Origin: Corynebacterium suranareeae
Lineage (GTDB): Bacteria > Actinomycetota > Actinomycetes > Mycobacteriales > Mycobacteriaceae
Assembly: GCF_002355155.1 (NCBI RefSeq)
Contig: NZ_AP017369.1
Location: 62,001 to 126,000, forward strand
Reading direction: 5' to 3'
Length of the DNA stretch: 64,000 bases
In this document: positions 34,468 to 47,889 of the stretch, in pieces
Layout: each line of letters opens with the position of its first letter
Position numbering within the stretch: position 1 is the stretch's first letter
Position numbers and translations under genes: made by a program
Notes under the pieces: generated by a model
Database searches by the model: none
Told to the model about the DNA's origin: nothing
What the model saw: only the letters and a program-made list of their open reading frames with translations

Positions 34468-35378
34468 TAACCTTTGTGGATGTCCACCTCGGTCAGCATC
34501 TTTTCTCCAGCAAGAAACCGTCGATAGTTTTCTGCCACCACTGGGGCAAGCATGCGATCCATCGAGGTCAACGTGTTGGCTACGTGCGGGGTAATGATCA
34601 CGTTGCTGCGACCCCACAGTGGATGACCGTCGGGCAATGGTTCAGGGTCGGTGACATCCAGCCCTGCTCCGGATATTTCTTGGGCATCTAAGGCATTAAC
34701 TAAAGCTTTTGTATCTACTACTTCTCCGCGAGCAACGTTGATCAAGGTTGCAGTCGGCTTCATTGCTTTAAGCTCTGCCTGTCCGATCAAATGGTGGGTA
34801 TCCGCGGTAAGAGGTACGCACAGCACCACATGGTCGGCGTCGGCAAGCGCCTGGTGCAGGTTGGATATAGGTGCCGTGGCATCAAAATCTTGGGTTGGGT
34901 TACCGGTCCTGCTTACTGCTAAAGACTTTGCGCCAAAAGGTTTCACCATGGCTGCTAGATGTTTACCGATTCCACCAGCTCCCACAATGGCGACCGTTGC
35001 GCCATCAAGCCATCTGGTCTGCTGATCCACCTGGCTGCGTGGTGCCCAACTATCGGCGCGCACCATGGTGGGGTGCATATGAATCAGTCCCAGCAAAAGG
35101 CCCATTGCTGCTTCGGCAACCTGTTGGCCATACACCCCTGATGCATTTGACCACCGACGTTTGTCATCAATCTGCCCAGCTGTGAAATATGCGTTAAGCC
35201 CTGCATTGGGAAATTGCACCCACCGCACTTGGTCGGGAAGTGGGGGAAATTCTGTGCCTGGTGTTTGAGTAAACACAAACCCTTCGGCCTTCTCAAGGGA
35301 GTCGACTATTTCTGCGCCTGCTTCCTTTAAAGCCTTGGTGGTGAGTGGATAATCGCCAAAACCAACAAAGATTTTCAT
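34464..35378 (-). CDS. D-isomer-specific 2-hydroxyacid dehydrogenase
   Basis: 304 residues. The NAD-binding domain has VAIVGAGGIGKHLAAMVKPFGAKSLAVSRTG around residue 135, catalytic arginine region LINVARGEVVD, glutamate in DVTDPEPLP and the histidine in VIITPHVAN. It would interconvert a 2-oxo acid and a D-2-hydroxy acid (for example glyoxylate/hydroxypyruvate type); the substrate cannot be specified. ATG 35378 has GGAG three bases upstream; the longer frame encodes no homologous extension. It sits alone, convergent to citB. Confidence 0.85.
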   Translation of the reverse strand: MKIFVGFGDYPLTTKALKEAGAEIVDSLEKAEGFVFTQTPGTEFPPLPDQVRWVQFPNAGLNAYFTAGQIDDKRRWSNASGVYGQQVAEAAMGLLLGLIHMHPTMVRADSWAPRSQVDQQTRWLDGATVAIVGAGGIGKHLAAMVKPFGAKSLAVSRTGNPTQDFDATAPISNLHQALADADHVVLCVPLTADTHHLIGQAELKAMKPTATLINVARGEVVDTKALVNALDAQEISGAGLDVTDPEPLPDGHPLWGRSNVIITPHVANTLTSMDRMLAPVVAENYRRFLAGEKMLTEVDIHKGY

Positions 35379-35493
35379 GGGCTCCAGGATAGGTTGTTGG
35401 TGTGAGGTTGGGTTTTGTACTCCTGAATGCTTCATTTCCACACTCGTGGGTAAAGTTGGTGCCGAATCAACAATCTCTTTTGGAGGAACTTTA

Positions 35494-35925
35494 ATGAGCA
35501 TTTCCAACGCAATCCTGCGTGGTGTGTCTGGCGCTTATATTCTGCAGTCCGGCTACGGAAAACTTGGATTGCCTAATGAGGCCGCTGCTGGCATTCAGGG
35601 TCTAGCTGCAACTGGTGTTCCAGCGGTGGCTGATATGGATGCAGAGACTTTCGGTAAGTTTGTTGCCTACTCGGAGTTGGGTATCGGTGGAGCTTTGCTT
35701 GCTCCATTTATTCCTAGCCGTCTTGCAGGTTTGGGTCTTGGTGCTTTCTCTGCAGGTTTGTTGGCCATTTACTTCCGTAACCCAGCGATGACTCAAGATG
35801 ATGGAATCCGCCCTTCCCAGGATGGAACCGGATTGTCTAAGGATCTTTTCCTTGCTGCTATTGCGGGTGCTTTGGTGTTCGCACCTGCTAAGAAGCGTAA
35901 GAAGGCGAAGAAGAAGTCTAAGTAA
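35494..35925 (+). CDS. Small membrane protein with Lys-rich tail
   Basis: 143 residues, with about three to four hydrophobic segments (ELGIGGALLAPFIP, LGLGAFSAGLLAIYF, DLFLAAIAGALVFAP) and a strongly basic C-terminus of alternating Lys residues. The beginning (ILRGVSGAYILQSGYGKLGLP) resembles DoxX-like membrane proteins. TGGAGGAAC precedes ATG 35494. Function unknown; stands alone before a terminator. Confidence 0.7.
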   Translation: MSISNAILRGVSGAYILQSGYGKLGLPNEAAAGIQGLAATGVPAVADMDAETFGKFVAYSELGIGGALLAPFIPSRLAGLGLGAFSAGLLAIYFRNPAMTQDDGIRPSQDGTGLSKDLFLAAIAGALVFAPAKKRKKAKKKSK

Positions 35926-35931
35926 GCTTGT

Positions 35932-35962
35932 TTGAACGGCGCTGGTTAGCAAGGCCGTTCAA
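35932..35962 (+). terminator. Hairpin after the Lys-tail membrane protein
   Basis: TTGAACGGC and GCCGTTCAA pair perfectly around a 13-base loop, seven bases after the stop codon. Confidence 0.65.
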
Positions 35963-35983
35963 TCGCACTGTTAAACACTGATT

Positions 35984-36021
35984 TTGAACAGTGTTCAAAA
36001 ATTCCTTGAACACTGTTCAAG
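35984..36021. promoter_or_regulatory. Pair of BioQ-type operators upstream of bioB
   Basis: TTGAACAGTGTTCAA (35984-35998) and CTTGAACACTGTTCAAG (36005-36021) are two palindromes of the TGAAC-N3-GTTCA form. BioQ, the TetR-type biotin repressor of corynebacteria, binds a very similar TGAAC-N3-GTTAC motif, so these are probably its sites controlling bioB. Centre-to-centre distance is 22 bases, about two helical turns. Confidence 0.75.
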
Positions 36022-36133
36022 TCATGGGTTAAGGTTGTCGCTTAAGGCACGCGTCTTTTTGCATGCGCGCGCCCAATTTTTCTTCAGCGTGCTTTGAGTG
36101 CGCCGTTTTTGACAACCAGCCTTTAGGAGACCC

Positions 36134-37138
36134 ATGACCATCCCCGGCACCATCCTTGACACCGCCCGCACCCAAGTTCTGGAACAAGGAATTGGACTTA
36201 ATCAGCAACAGTTGATGGAGATCCTCACGTTGCCTGAGGAACAGATACCGGATCTGATGGATTTAGCCCACCAAGTTCGACTCAAGTGGTGCGGGGAAGA
36301 AATCGAGGTCGAGGGCATTATTTCTCTCAAAACTGGTGGTTGTCCTGAAGATTGTCATTTCTGTTCACAGTCTGGGTTGTTTGAATCGCCGGTGCGTTCG
36401 GTGTGGCTGGATATTCCGAATCTGGTGGAAGCCGCAAAGCAAACAGCGAAAACAGGAGCTACTGAGTTCTGTATTGTCGCTGCAGTTAAAGGTCCTGATG
36501 AAAAACTCATGACTCAGCTGGAAGAGGCAGTTCTTGCCATTCACTCTGAGGTGGACATTGATGTTGCGGCATCCATTGGAACACTGAACGAGGAACAGGT
36601 TGAGCGTCTTGCTGCTGCTGGCGTGCATCGCTATAACCACAACCTGGAAACAGCACGTTCCTACTTTCCCCAGGTTGTAACCACACATACGTGGGAAGAG
36701 CGCCGTGAAACTTTGCAGTTGGTTGCCGATGCGGGATTGGAAGTGTGTTCCGGTGGCATCTTAGGTATGGGTGAATCTTTGGAGCAGCGTGCAGAATTCG
36801 CTGTGCAGCTAGCGGAGCTTGATCCGCATGAAGTTCCCATGAATTTCCTTGACCCTCGCCCGGGCACGCCGTTTGCTGATCGTGAACTCATGGACAGCCG
36901 TGATGCTTTGCGTTCTATCGGTGCCTTCCGCCTTGCCATGCCTCACACGATGCTTCGTTTTGCTGGTGGCCGCGAACTTACCTTGGGTGATAAAGGTTCC
37001 GAACAGGGCCTTTTGGGTGGAATTAACGCAATGATCGTTGGAAACTACCTGACCACGCTTGGTCGCCCGATGGAAGAAGACTTGGACATGATGGATCGCC
37101 TCCAACTTCCAATCAAGGTTCTTAATAAGGTCATCTAA
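36134..37138 (+). CDS. bioB: Biotin synthase
   Basis: 334-residue radical SAM enzyme converting dethiobiotin to biotin by sulfur insertion. The [4Fe-4S] motif C-x3-C-x2-C appears in [14 protein letters not shown] (about residues 69-80); other hallmarks are [29 protein letters not shown] and [12 protein letters not shown]. Length fits the family. AGGAG precedes ATG 36134. The two genes after it follow closely and form an operon; the paired palindromes upstream suggest repression by biotin through BioQ. Confidence 0.97.
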   Translation: MTIPGTILDTARTQVLEQGIGLNQQQLMEILTLPEEQIPDLMDLAHQVRLKWCGEEIEVEGIISLKTGGCPEDCHFCSQSGLFESPVRSVWLDIPNLVEAAKQTAKTGATEFCIVAAVKGPDEKLMTQLEEAVLAIHSEVDIDVAASIGTLNEEQVERLAAAGVHRYNHNLETARSYFPQVVTTHTWEERRETLQLVADAGLEVCSGGILGMGESLEQRAEFAVQLAELDPHEVPMNFLDPRPGTPFADRELMDSRDALRSIGAFRLAMPHTMLRFAGGRELTLGDKGSEQGLLGGINAMIVGNYLTTLGRPMEEDLDMMDRLQLPIKVLNKVI

Positions 37139-37148
37139 AACAACTGCC

Positions 37149-37388
37149 ATGAACAACGATCTCCAAATGGCCATGATTTTGGCCGATGACCCGCTTTTCC
37201 ACCCCAACACCGGCAAGCCTTTTAATAGTGAACACAAACTGTCACCTTCTGCGCGAGCTGGTTTTGAAGCACCCCGTTATTGCCAACTCTGCGGCCGACG
37301 CATGAAAGTCCAAGTCCGCCCCGATGGCTGGGATGCGGAATGCTCACGCCACGGATCCGTCGATTCCTCCTATTTAGGCCGCCGATAA
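37149..37388 (+). CDS. bsaP: Biotin synthase auxiliary protein BsaP
   Basis: 79 residues, ten bases after bioB. The C-terminal half has [20 protein letters not shown] followed by a third cysteine in AECSRHGS; these could bind a metal or iron-sulfur centre. This is the small actinobacterial partner reported to be needed for BioB activity in mycobacteria and corynebacteria, probably helping to rebuild the cluster consumed in each turnover. Its stop overlaps the next start (TAATG). Confidence 0.85.
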   Translation: MNNDLQMAMILADDPLFHPNTGKPFNSEHKLSPSARAGFEAPRYCQLCGRRMKVQVRPDGWDAECSRHGSVDSSYLGRR

Positions 37389-37681
37389 TGCGCGGCCACC
37401 TCATTGACGGCGACGGCCGCTGCATCCACTATCACGGCCCGCTCGACATCGTCGGCAACAAATGCGCCACATGCAATCAGTGGTGGGCGTGTCATCGCTG
37501 CCACGAGGAGATCGCGGGACACCCGTTCGGGAAAATGCTTATCGACGCCCCCTCCTCCCTTCAATGCGGTCACTGTGGGGGACTTACGGCCTATGGCGCG
37601 CAAAAATGCCCGCGGTGCGGGCATGGTTTCAATCCAGGCTGTTCGCTCCACACTCCGTTGTACTACAAAATACCCTCTTGA
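37388..37681 (+). CDS. CHY zinc-finger protein
   Basis: 97 residues rich in paired Cys/His: HYHGPLDIVGNKCATC, WWACHRCHEE, LQCGHCGGLTAYGAQKCPRC and NPGCSLHTPLYY. This is the CHY zinc-finger domain, a metal-binding module with several zinc sites; functions in bacteria are undefined. It overlaps bsaP by TAATG and so is co-translated with the biotin genes. A link to cluster or metal supply for BioB is a guess. Confidence 0.85.
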   Translation: MRGHLIDGDGRCIHYHGPLDIVGNKCATCNQWWACHRCHEEIAGHPFGKMLIDAPSSLQCGHCGGLTAYGAQKCPRCGHGFNPGCSLHTPLYYKIPS

Positions 37682-38255
37682 CCTGTGTGTTTGCGGGTTG
37701 ATTAAAGGGTGTGTAACTTAATTGAAGTCAGCGCGACCAACAACGCCCCACCACAGTGTGGATTGTGTGGCGGATCTAGGAAAACAAACGCTGGCAAAAC
37801 ATCAACAAACCTTCCATTTTTGAAGAACATCACCGATTTGGTGAACATCATCAAGATGAAGTAACGTTGAACAAGCTGCCAACAAGACATCAACCAACAA
37901 AAAACGTTGTGTGTTTTGGGGTGTGCGTGTGTTGTTTGAGAACTCAATAGTGTGCCATTTATTTTATTTTTGTCACTACCATTTCACATATTTTTGTGAG
38001 GTGGTGGGTCATGCCGGGTGGTGGATCGCCAAAATTATCCATCACTGTAAACAATAAAACTATTGTTGGCATGATTGTCGTGTGGGTGGTCTTGTTCCCC
38101 GTCAAGGGAAGAAACCCACACACATCATTATTTATTTTGATAATGCCAATAACACCCTCTTTTTTCTGACCGCTCCTTGTGTGTGGTTGGTGGGGGTGTT
38201 GTTGTTTTTGTCAGGTGTTGGGCTTTTCACAAGCCTTAAGCATTTTTCATGTTTT
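37678..38255 (+). promoter_or_regulatory. rRNA promoter and leader region
   Basis: A candidate promoter TTGACC-N17-ATTAAA lies at 37678-37706, partly in the end of the CHY gene; a second, TTGGTG-N18-TAACGT, at 37838-37867. TGTTGTTTGAGAACTCAATA (from 37930) matches the conserved boxA-type antitermination sequence of actinobacterial rRNA leaders. AAGCCTTAAG near 38231 can pair with sequence after the 16S gene to form the processing stem. Confidence 0.65.
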
Positions 38256-43296
<5,041 letters not shown>

Positions 43297-43418
43297 CCCT
43301 TTTGGGGGTTGTTCTAACGCAACGTAACAAATGAGCATATAAAAATGTGTGTTCGCGTCCATTATGCAGTGTCTGACACAACACAACCAGCCTGTGTGGT
43401 TGGTTTGGTGTGTGGTTG

Positions 43419-43536
43419 TGTCGGTGGTGATAGTAGCAGGGAAACGCCCGGTCCCTTTCCGAACCCGGAAGCTAAGCCTGGTTACGCTGATGGTACTGCA
43501 CTCGGGAGGGTGTGGGAGAGTAGGTTACCGCCGACC
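43419..43536 (+). rRNA. rrf: 5S ribosomal RNA
   Basis: About 118 bases. GAAACGCCCGGTCCC, CCGAACCCGGAAGCTAAGCC and GGGAGAGTAGG are conserved 5S blocks, and TCGGTGGT near the start pairs with ACCGCCGA near the end to form helix I. Confidence 0.93.
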
Positions 43537-43556
43537 AAAAACTTAACAAAAATAGT

Positions 43557-43602
43557 AGAGGTGTGGTACGCAACGATGATGTTGCGTACCACACCTCTTT
43601 TT
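43557..43602. terminator. Terminator of the rRNA operon, bidirectional
   Basis: Perfect 18-bp stem (AGAGGTGTGGTACGCAAC with its complement) and a six-base loop, followed by TTTTT on the plus strand and TATTTTTG on the minus strand. It serves both the rRNA operon and the convergent MFS gene. Confidence 0.95.
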
Positions 43603-43688
43603 GTGTTTTCTGGGGTGCTTGGGTTGCTTGCTTGTGGTGCCGGCTGGTGGGGGCCGGCGTCGACAAGCAAAAAAGCTTGCTATCGAGA

Positions 43689-45125
43689 TCAGGCTTTAGA
43701 TGCGACAGCAGGTTTCGGTGCCGTTATCTTGGGTTGCGTAGCCAGCTGTGTGGCTTTTGGAATGAGGATTGCTGCGATGATGGTGGCGGCAATCGCGAAT
43801 ACAACGTTAATGCCGAGTGAAACACTGCCGGCGAGGGAGATGCTGGAGTCGCGAAGCGCTAAGAACACTGAGGTGGAGATAGCGATGCCGAGCGCTGCTC
43901 CGAGAGAGGAAGACATTTTAAATACGCCAGCACCAGCGCCTGTGCGGTCTGTGGGAAGTGTTCCAAGAGCGGTGTCGGTGACTGGGGTGGCGAAAAGACC
44001 AAGGCCAAGCCCGTAAAGGGAGAAACCCGCGAGGGAAATAAGGATGTAGGTTGAGGCGCTGACTGCAGTGATCATCAAGAGAGCAGTGCCAGCTGCTACC
44101 AAAATGCCTGCGGTGATGATGACTACGCGGGCACCGACTTGCTGCATTGCTTTTTCACCGATTCGGATGAAGAGAATGACAAACACTGCGAATCCAATAC
44201 TGGTGAGGCCTGAAACCGTCGCGGAAATGCCCCAACCCATTTGCTGAACCCACATGACTACCGCCACAACTCCGCCCGTGGCACTCATGATGAAGTTGGT
44301 GATGGTTGCGCCGCTGAATGCCCGATTCTTGAAGAGATTGAAATCGAGCACTGGCCAGCTGGCGAGGCGTTCAACAAAGAGAAACACAGCCAAGAAAGTT
44401 ATAGAGACCGCAAGTAGTGTCCACGTTATCCAGTGCGTCCAGCCAAGTGATTCACCTTGGGTAATGAACAATTCGAGTGACAATACACTGAGGGCTAAAA
44501 CGATGATGCCATTCCAGTCCAAACGCATCCCAACGGATTGAGCTGGGCGGGATTCTGGGATGTGGCGAGTCAATGCAATGGCAGTGACGGAGACAATTGC
44601 GCAAAGGGCAAATATTCCTCTCCAGCCAAAGGGGCTTGCTACAACAAGACCGGCGAAAAGTGCACAGAATCCAGTGCCACCCCATGAGCCGATAGACCAA
44701 ATAGAGACTGCTCGTTGGCGGTCAGCGCCCAACCAATATGTTTTCACCAAGGCTAGAGATGAAGACATGATGGCTGCTGCTGCCAATCCTTGGAGAACTC
44801 GGCCAGTGATGACCATCTGAGTGGCTAAAGAGGTGGTGGCGGATGCTATGAGGAGGGATCCTACGATATTGAGAATGTTGCCGATCATCATGATGCGCAC
44901 TCGACCAAAAACATCGGCAATGCCTCCGGCTGCGACGATGAATGTTCCGCAAAACAGCGCGGCCGCCACCACAGCAATGTTCATCGTGCTGTCACTCATC
45001 CCAAGATCGGTTGCCATGTCGGGTCCGATGTTTAGCGTTGATTGGGCAAATAGCCAAAATGTGAGAACCGATAAAACAATGCCGATGAGGGCTTTGTCAT
45101 CGCCTTTGAATGCTGTAGAGGACAT
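43689..45125 (-). CDS. MFS exporter (DHA2/EmrB-like)
   Basis: 478 residues with about 13-14 membrane helices. Motifs of drug:proton antiporters: GGIADVFGRVRIMMIG after helix 2, ITGRVLQGLAAAAIMSSSLALV in helix 4, and WSIGSWGGTGFCALFAGLVV (motif C region). The start at 45125 has GGGAG five bases upstream; an upstream in-frame ATG lacks one. Substrate unknown. Two identical-spacing operators lie just before the start. It may be coordinated with codA, whose stop is 117 bases upstream. Confidence 0.85.
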   Translation of the reverse strand: MSSTAFKGDDKALIGIVLSVLTFWLFAQSTLNIGPDMATDLGMSDSTMNIAVVAAALFCGTFIVAAGGIADVFGRVRIMMIGNILNIVGSLLIASATTSLATQMVITGRVLQGLAAAAIMSSSLALVKTYWLGADRQRAVSIWSIGSWGGTGFCALFAGLVVASPFGWRGIFALCAIVSVTAIALTRHIPESRPAQSVGMRLDWNGIIVLALSVLSLELFITQGESLGWTHWITWTLLAVSITFLAVFLFVERLASWPVLDFNLFKNRAFSGATITNFIMSATGGVVAVVMWVQQMGWGISATVSGLTSIGFAVFVILFIRIGEKAMQQVGARVVIITAGILVAAGTALLMITAVSASTYILISLAGFSLYGLGLGLFATPVTDTALGTLPTDRTGAGAGVFKMSSSLGAALGIAISTSVFLALRDSSISLAGSVSLGINVVFAIAATIIAAILIPKATQLATQPKITAPKPAVASKA

Positions 45126-45136
45126 CCGAACTCCCT

Positions 45137-45202
45137 TTTCTATCAATCTATAGAAACTTGCAGAATCGACTCTAATTCATGATTTCAATAGGTTGATAGA
45201 AA
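45137..45202. promoter_or_regulatory. Two TTTC(T/A)AT-N6-ATAGAAA operators before the MFS gene
   Basis: TTTCTAT-CAATCT-ATAGAAA (45137-45156) is a perfect inverted repeat; TTTCAAT-AGGTTG-ATAGAAA (45183-45202) differs in one arm base. Spacing within each is identical and the two start 46 bases apart. They look like sites for one dimeric repressor of the exporter gene. The regulator is not encoded next to it. Confidence 0.7.
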
Positions 45203-45242
45203 TATGGGAAGCGTCACATGGTTTTTACGCTTAAAAGGATGG

Positions 45243-46490
45243 TTAGACGTTCCAGTTCACCTGTTCAGGTTTCCTGGAAAGTACCTTCTTACCTCGGTGA
45301 ATGCTCAATAAAACACTTGCTTTGCGTTGTATGGCTTCTTTGGTGCTGTGGGCATCGAGAACTAGTAAGTTGGCTGGGGCATTCTCGGTGATTTCATGGT
45401 TATCAATCCCTAAGTTTCCAGCTGGATTCGTGGTGATGAAGGACAGGGCGTTTTTCAAATGGTCGGCCGTTAACATGTGGGAGACATGTAGTCCGGAATC
45501 GAGAATACGGAGTAGGTCTCCATCGCCCATGGGGTAGAAGGGATCATTCATGGAGTCTTGGCAGAAGCTGACTGGAATGCCCCACTCGGTGAGCTGTTTT
45601 ACTGGTGCTACACCTCGGGGTACTGGATTTTGGAAACCAAGCCCCTGGAGATGAAGGTTCTCGTTGGGGCACACGGCAAAACGAACCTTGGAAGCTGCCA
45701 ACTTAGGTAAAAGTCGAGCCATATATCCGGGTGAGTAGTAGCCCATTGCTACAGAGTGGGAGACTACTGTTTGTTCACCCATGTCACGTTTTGCAGCTTC
45801 CGCGGCAAGGACTTCAACGAATCGGGAGTGGGGATCATCGATTTCATCGGTGTGGATATCGATGGGGGCTGAGTGCTTTTCCGCAAGATCAAAAAGCCAC
45901 TTTACTGACTCAACGCCATCATCACGTGTTGGTTCAAGGTGTGGGATGCCACCAACAACGTCAGCACCCGCAGACATAGCATCGGAGATTAACTTCTGTC
46001 CACCTTCATAAGCGAAGATGCCATTTTGAGGAAATGCGACAATTTGAATGTCGCACCACTCGCGGACTTCATCGCGAAGTTCTGCAAGTGCCTCAAATCC
46101 TGCAAAGGTGGGGTCGGTGACATCGACATGTGTGCGGATGAAACCAGCGCCATGTTCTGCTGCGCGACGAGCCGCCTGGAGGGCTTTTGCTTTGATGTCT
46201 TCCTTGACGTGGAAGCCTTGAGTTTTGCGGTCGGCCCAGATGTCGATTGCTTCAAAAAGTGTGCCGGAGGCATTCTCGCGGGGAACCCCGGCAGTGTTCG
46301 CATAATCTAGGTGGATGTGCGCTTCAACGAACTGAGGGGTAACCAGCCTTCCGTCGGCATCGTAATCATCAGCGCGACTGTCTTCTTCTGATCGAAGTGC
46401 AGAGGGGGTAATTGTTGAAATTCTTCCACCCTCGATGGTGATATCAACAAGCTCTGCATTGTTCTTGACTTGAGCATTAATAATGCGCAT
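45243..46490 (-). CDS. codA: Cytosine/creatinine deaminase family amidohydrolase
   Basis: 415-residue metal-dependent amidohydrolase. Metal ligands: VEAHIHLDYAN (H-x-H near residue 60), GFIRTHVDVTD, IDIHTDEIDDPHSRF, SHSVAMG and the aspartate in FCQDSMNDPFYPMG, which identify the cytosine deaminase branch. In C. glutamicum the corresponding gene is called codA and has been assigned creatinine deaminase activity. GGAG lies five bases before ATG 46490. The catalytic set is complete. Confidence 0.9.
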   Translation of the reverse strand: MRIINAQVKNNAELVDITIEGGRISTITPSALRSEEDSRADDYDADGRLVTPQFVEAHIHLDYANTAGVPRENASGTLFEAIDIWADRKTQGFHVKEDIKAKALQAARRAAEHGAGFIRTHVDVTDPTFAGFEALAELRDEVREWCDIQIVAFPQNGIFAYEGGQKLISDAMSAGADVVGGIPHLEPTRDDGVESVKWLFDLAEKHSAPIDIHTDEIDDPHSRFVEVLAAEAAKRDMGEQTVVSHSVAMGYYSPGYMARLLPKLAASKVRFAVCPNENLHLQGLGFQNPVPRGVAPVKQLTEWGIPVSFCQDSMNDPFYPMGDGDLLRILDSGLHVSHMLTADHLKNALSFITTNPAGNLGIDNHEITENAPANLLVLDAHSTKEAIQRKASVLLSIHRGKKVLSRKPEQVNWNV

Positions 46491-46526
46491 GAGAACTCCG
46501 TTCCTACATGTCAAAGGCATATTTTT

Positions 46527-46550
46527 AAGTGCTGGAAAATCCAGACACTT
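46527..46550. promoter_or_regulatory. Inverted repeat upstream of codA
   Basis: AAGTGCTGG-AAAAT-CCAGACACTT pairs with one bulge. It lies between the stop of the secreted protein gene and codA, on the minus strand, without a T run, so it may be an operator or a weak terminator. Confidence 0.4.
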
Positions 46551-46585
46551 TCTATTCTATTGCTTGACAGATATTTGGTGTGGAG

Positions 46586-47143
46586 TTAAACGATGATCGT
46601 CAGTTGCCGCAGGTAGTTCTTGAGTATTCCTTCTGCATCGGGTACTTCCACTTGGCCTTGTCCGAGAACCTCAATAGTTTTTGTCGGTGCGCTTTGGGTA
46701 GGGCTGAAAACTGCAGCGGGGTCTGTGAGCGGTGTATCAGGAGAACTTGGAGAGCTCGGCACATTCGGGGTACTGGAAGCAGCAGGAGACTCGGTGGCTT
46801 CAGTATTTGGCGTGCCAACTGCACCCTCTTCAGAAGGTACTGCTCCATTCCCTACAGTTCCTTTAAGTCCACAGTTCTCGGCAGCGGCATCTACTTGGGC
46901 TAGCGCAGCAAGAATTTGATTTCCGCGCTCATCAAATGCTGCGAGTGCTTGCGCCTGGGCTACTTTTGCTTGGTAGTCTGCATCATTTGTCCAATAGGCC
47001 TCTGCGGTGGCGCAAGAAATTTCACCTTGGGGGACTTGGTTTAATAGGGCTCCAACAGCGGCATGGCTGGTGGGTGAAGCTGAAATTGCGATAATTGTAG
47101 AGCAAGCTAGGACGCTGAAAGCCCGGGCAGAAAACTTAAGCAT
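46586..47143 (-). CDS. Secreted protein, paralogue of the upstream gene
   Basis: 185 residues with a classical signal peptide (cleavage likely after SPTSHA). The mature domain (about residues 29-95) has two conserved cysteines in GEISCATAEAYW and AENCGLKG that probably form a disulfide. A Pro/Ser/Thr-rich linker of about 60 residues follows, then a short C-terminal hydrophobic segment (VEVPDAEGILKNYLRQL). The product is extracellular or wall-associated. I know no function. It closely resembles the next gene. Confidence 0.75.
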   Translation of the reverse strand: MLKFSARAFSVLACSTIIAISASPTSHAAVGALLNQVPQGEISCATAEAYWTNDADYQAKVAQAQALAAFDERGNQILAALAQVDAAAENCGLKGTVGNGAVPSEEGAVGTPNTEATESPAASSTPNVPSSPSSPDTPLTDPAAVFSPTQSAPTKTIEVLGQGQVEVPDAEGILKNYLRQLTIIV

Positions 47144-47190
47144 GGGAAAAGTATGCCACCTTAATTAATGTGATTGCTTGTAACATGCAA

Positions 47191-47222
47191 AAAGCTCCCA
47201 CGGCCGAAACCATGAGAGCTTA
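47191..47222 (-). terminator. Hairpin between the two secreted-protein genes
   Basis: AAGCTC and GAGCTT with an inner CGG/CCA-type continuation form a hairpin after the stop at 47236. The minus strand continues AGCTTTTTGC, a short T run. Confidence 0.65.
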
Positions 47223-47235
47223 AAAGGATGCAGAC

Positions 47236-47793
47236 TTAAGCCGCAAACTGTGCCAGGAATTGCTGGAAAGCTTTTTGTAGATCTGGAAGCTGAACGTTGC
47301 CAACACCTGGAACTTCAACGGTGAAGGATGGCAGACCTGCAGGGGTTAGGTTCAATACAGGAGCTGCAGGTGCCGCAGGAGTTTCTGGGTTGCTCGGTGC
47401 GGGAGATGAAGGTGCAGGCGCTGGAGCTGCAGAATTATCCTGGTTTTGAGCTGGTGCGGTTGAAGCTTCGCCCTGGTTAGCGGCGGTGGTGCCACCCTTG
47501 AGGCCACAACGGTTTGCTGCTTCATCAACTCGGGCAAGTGCTGCCTTGATTTGTGGTCCGCGGGAATCAAACATAGCCAAAGCGTTGGCCTGGGCAACCT
47601 TGCTGTTGTAATCAGCTTCGGTGGTCCAGTACTTTTCTGCCTGGGAGCAGCTGATTTCTCCGGATGGGAGGGCGGAGAGGGCGTCGTCGATGATGTCGGC
47701 GGATGCGATTGCTGGGCTGGCGAGGGTTGCTGCACCCACGAAGGTTGCGGTGAGGGCTACGGCCTTGGACTTTGCGGAGTTGAGAAAGCTCAT
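47236..47793 (-). CDS. Secreted protein, tandem paralogue
   Basis: 185 residues. Signal peptide (LTATFVGAATLASPAIASA), then the same small domain: GEISCSQAEKYWTTEADYNS, KVAQANALAMFDSRG and AANRCGLKG, a Pro/Ala-rich linker, and the end FTVEVPGVGNVQLPDLQKAF. I chose ATG 47793 because TAAGG lies about nine bases upstream; ATG 47799 is also possible. The paralogues match closely in the domain and only loosely in the linker. Function unknown. Confidence 0.78.
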   Translation of the reverse strand: MSFLNSAKSKAVALTATFVGAATLASPAIASADIIDDALSALPSGEISCSQAEKYWTTEADYNSKVAQANALAMFDSRGPQIKAALARVDEAANRCGLKGGTTAANQGEASTAPAQNQDNSAAPAPAPSSPAPSNPETPAAPAAPVLNLTPAGLPSFTVEVPGVGNVQLPDLQKAFQQFLAQFAA

Positions 47794-47889
47794 AGCCATC
47801 AACCTTACGGAAGGAACTGAAATACACCAGTGTTACGGGTGGGAATTCATTAACAATTTGATAAACCAACAAGTGACTAGGATGGGTAT

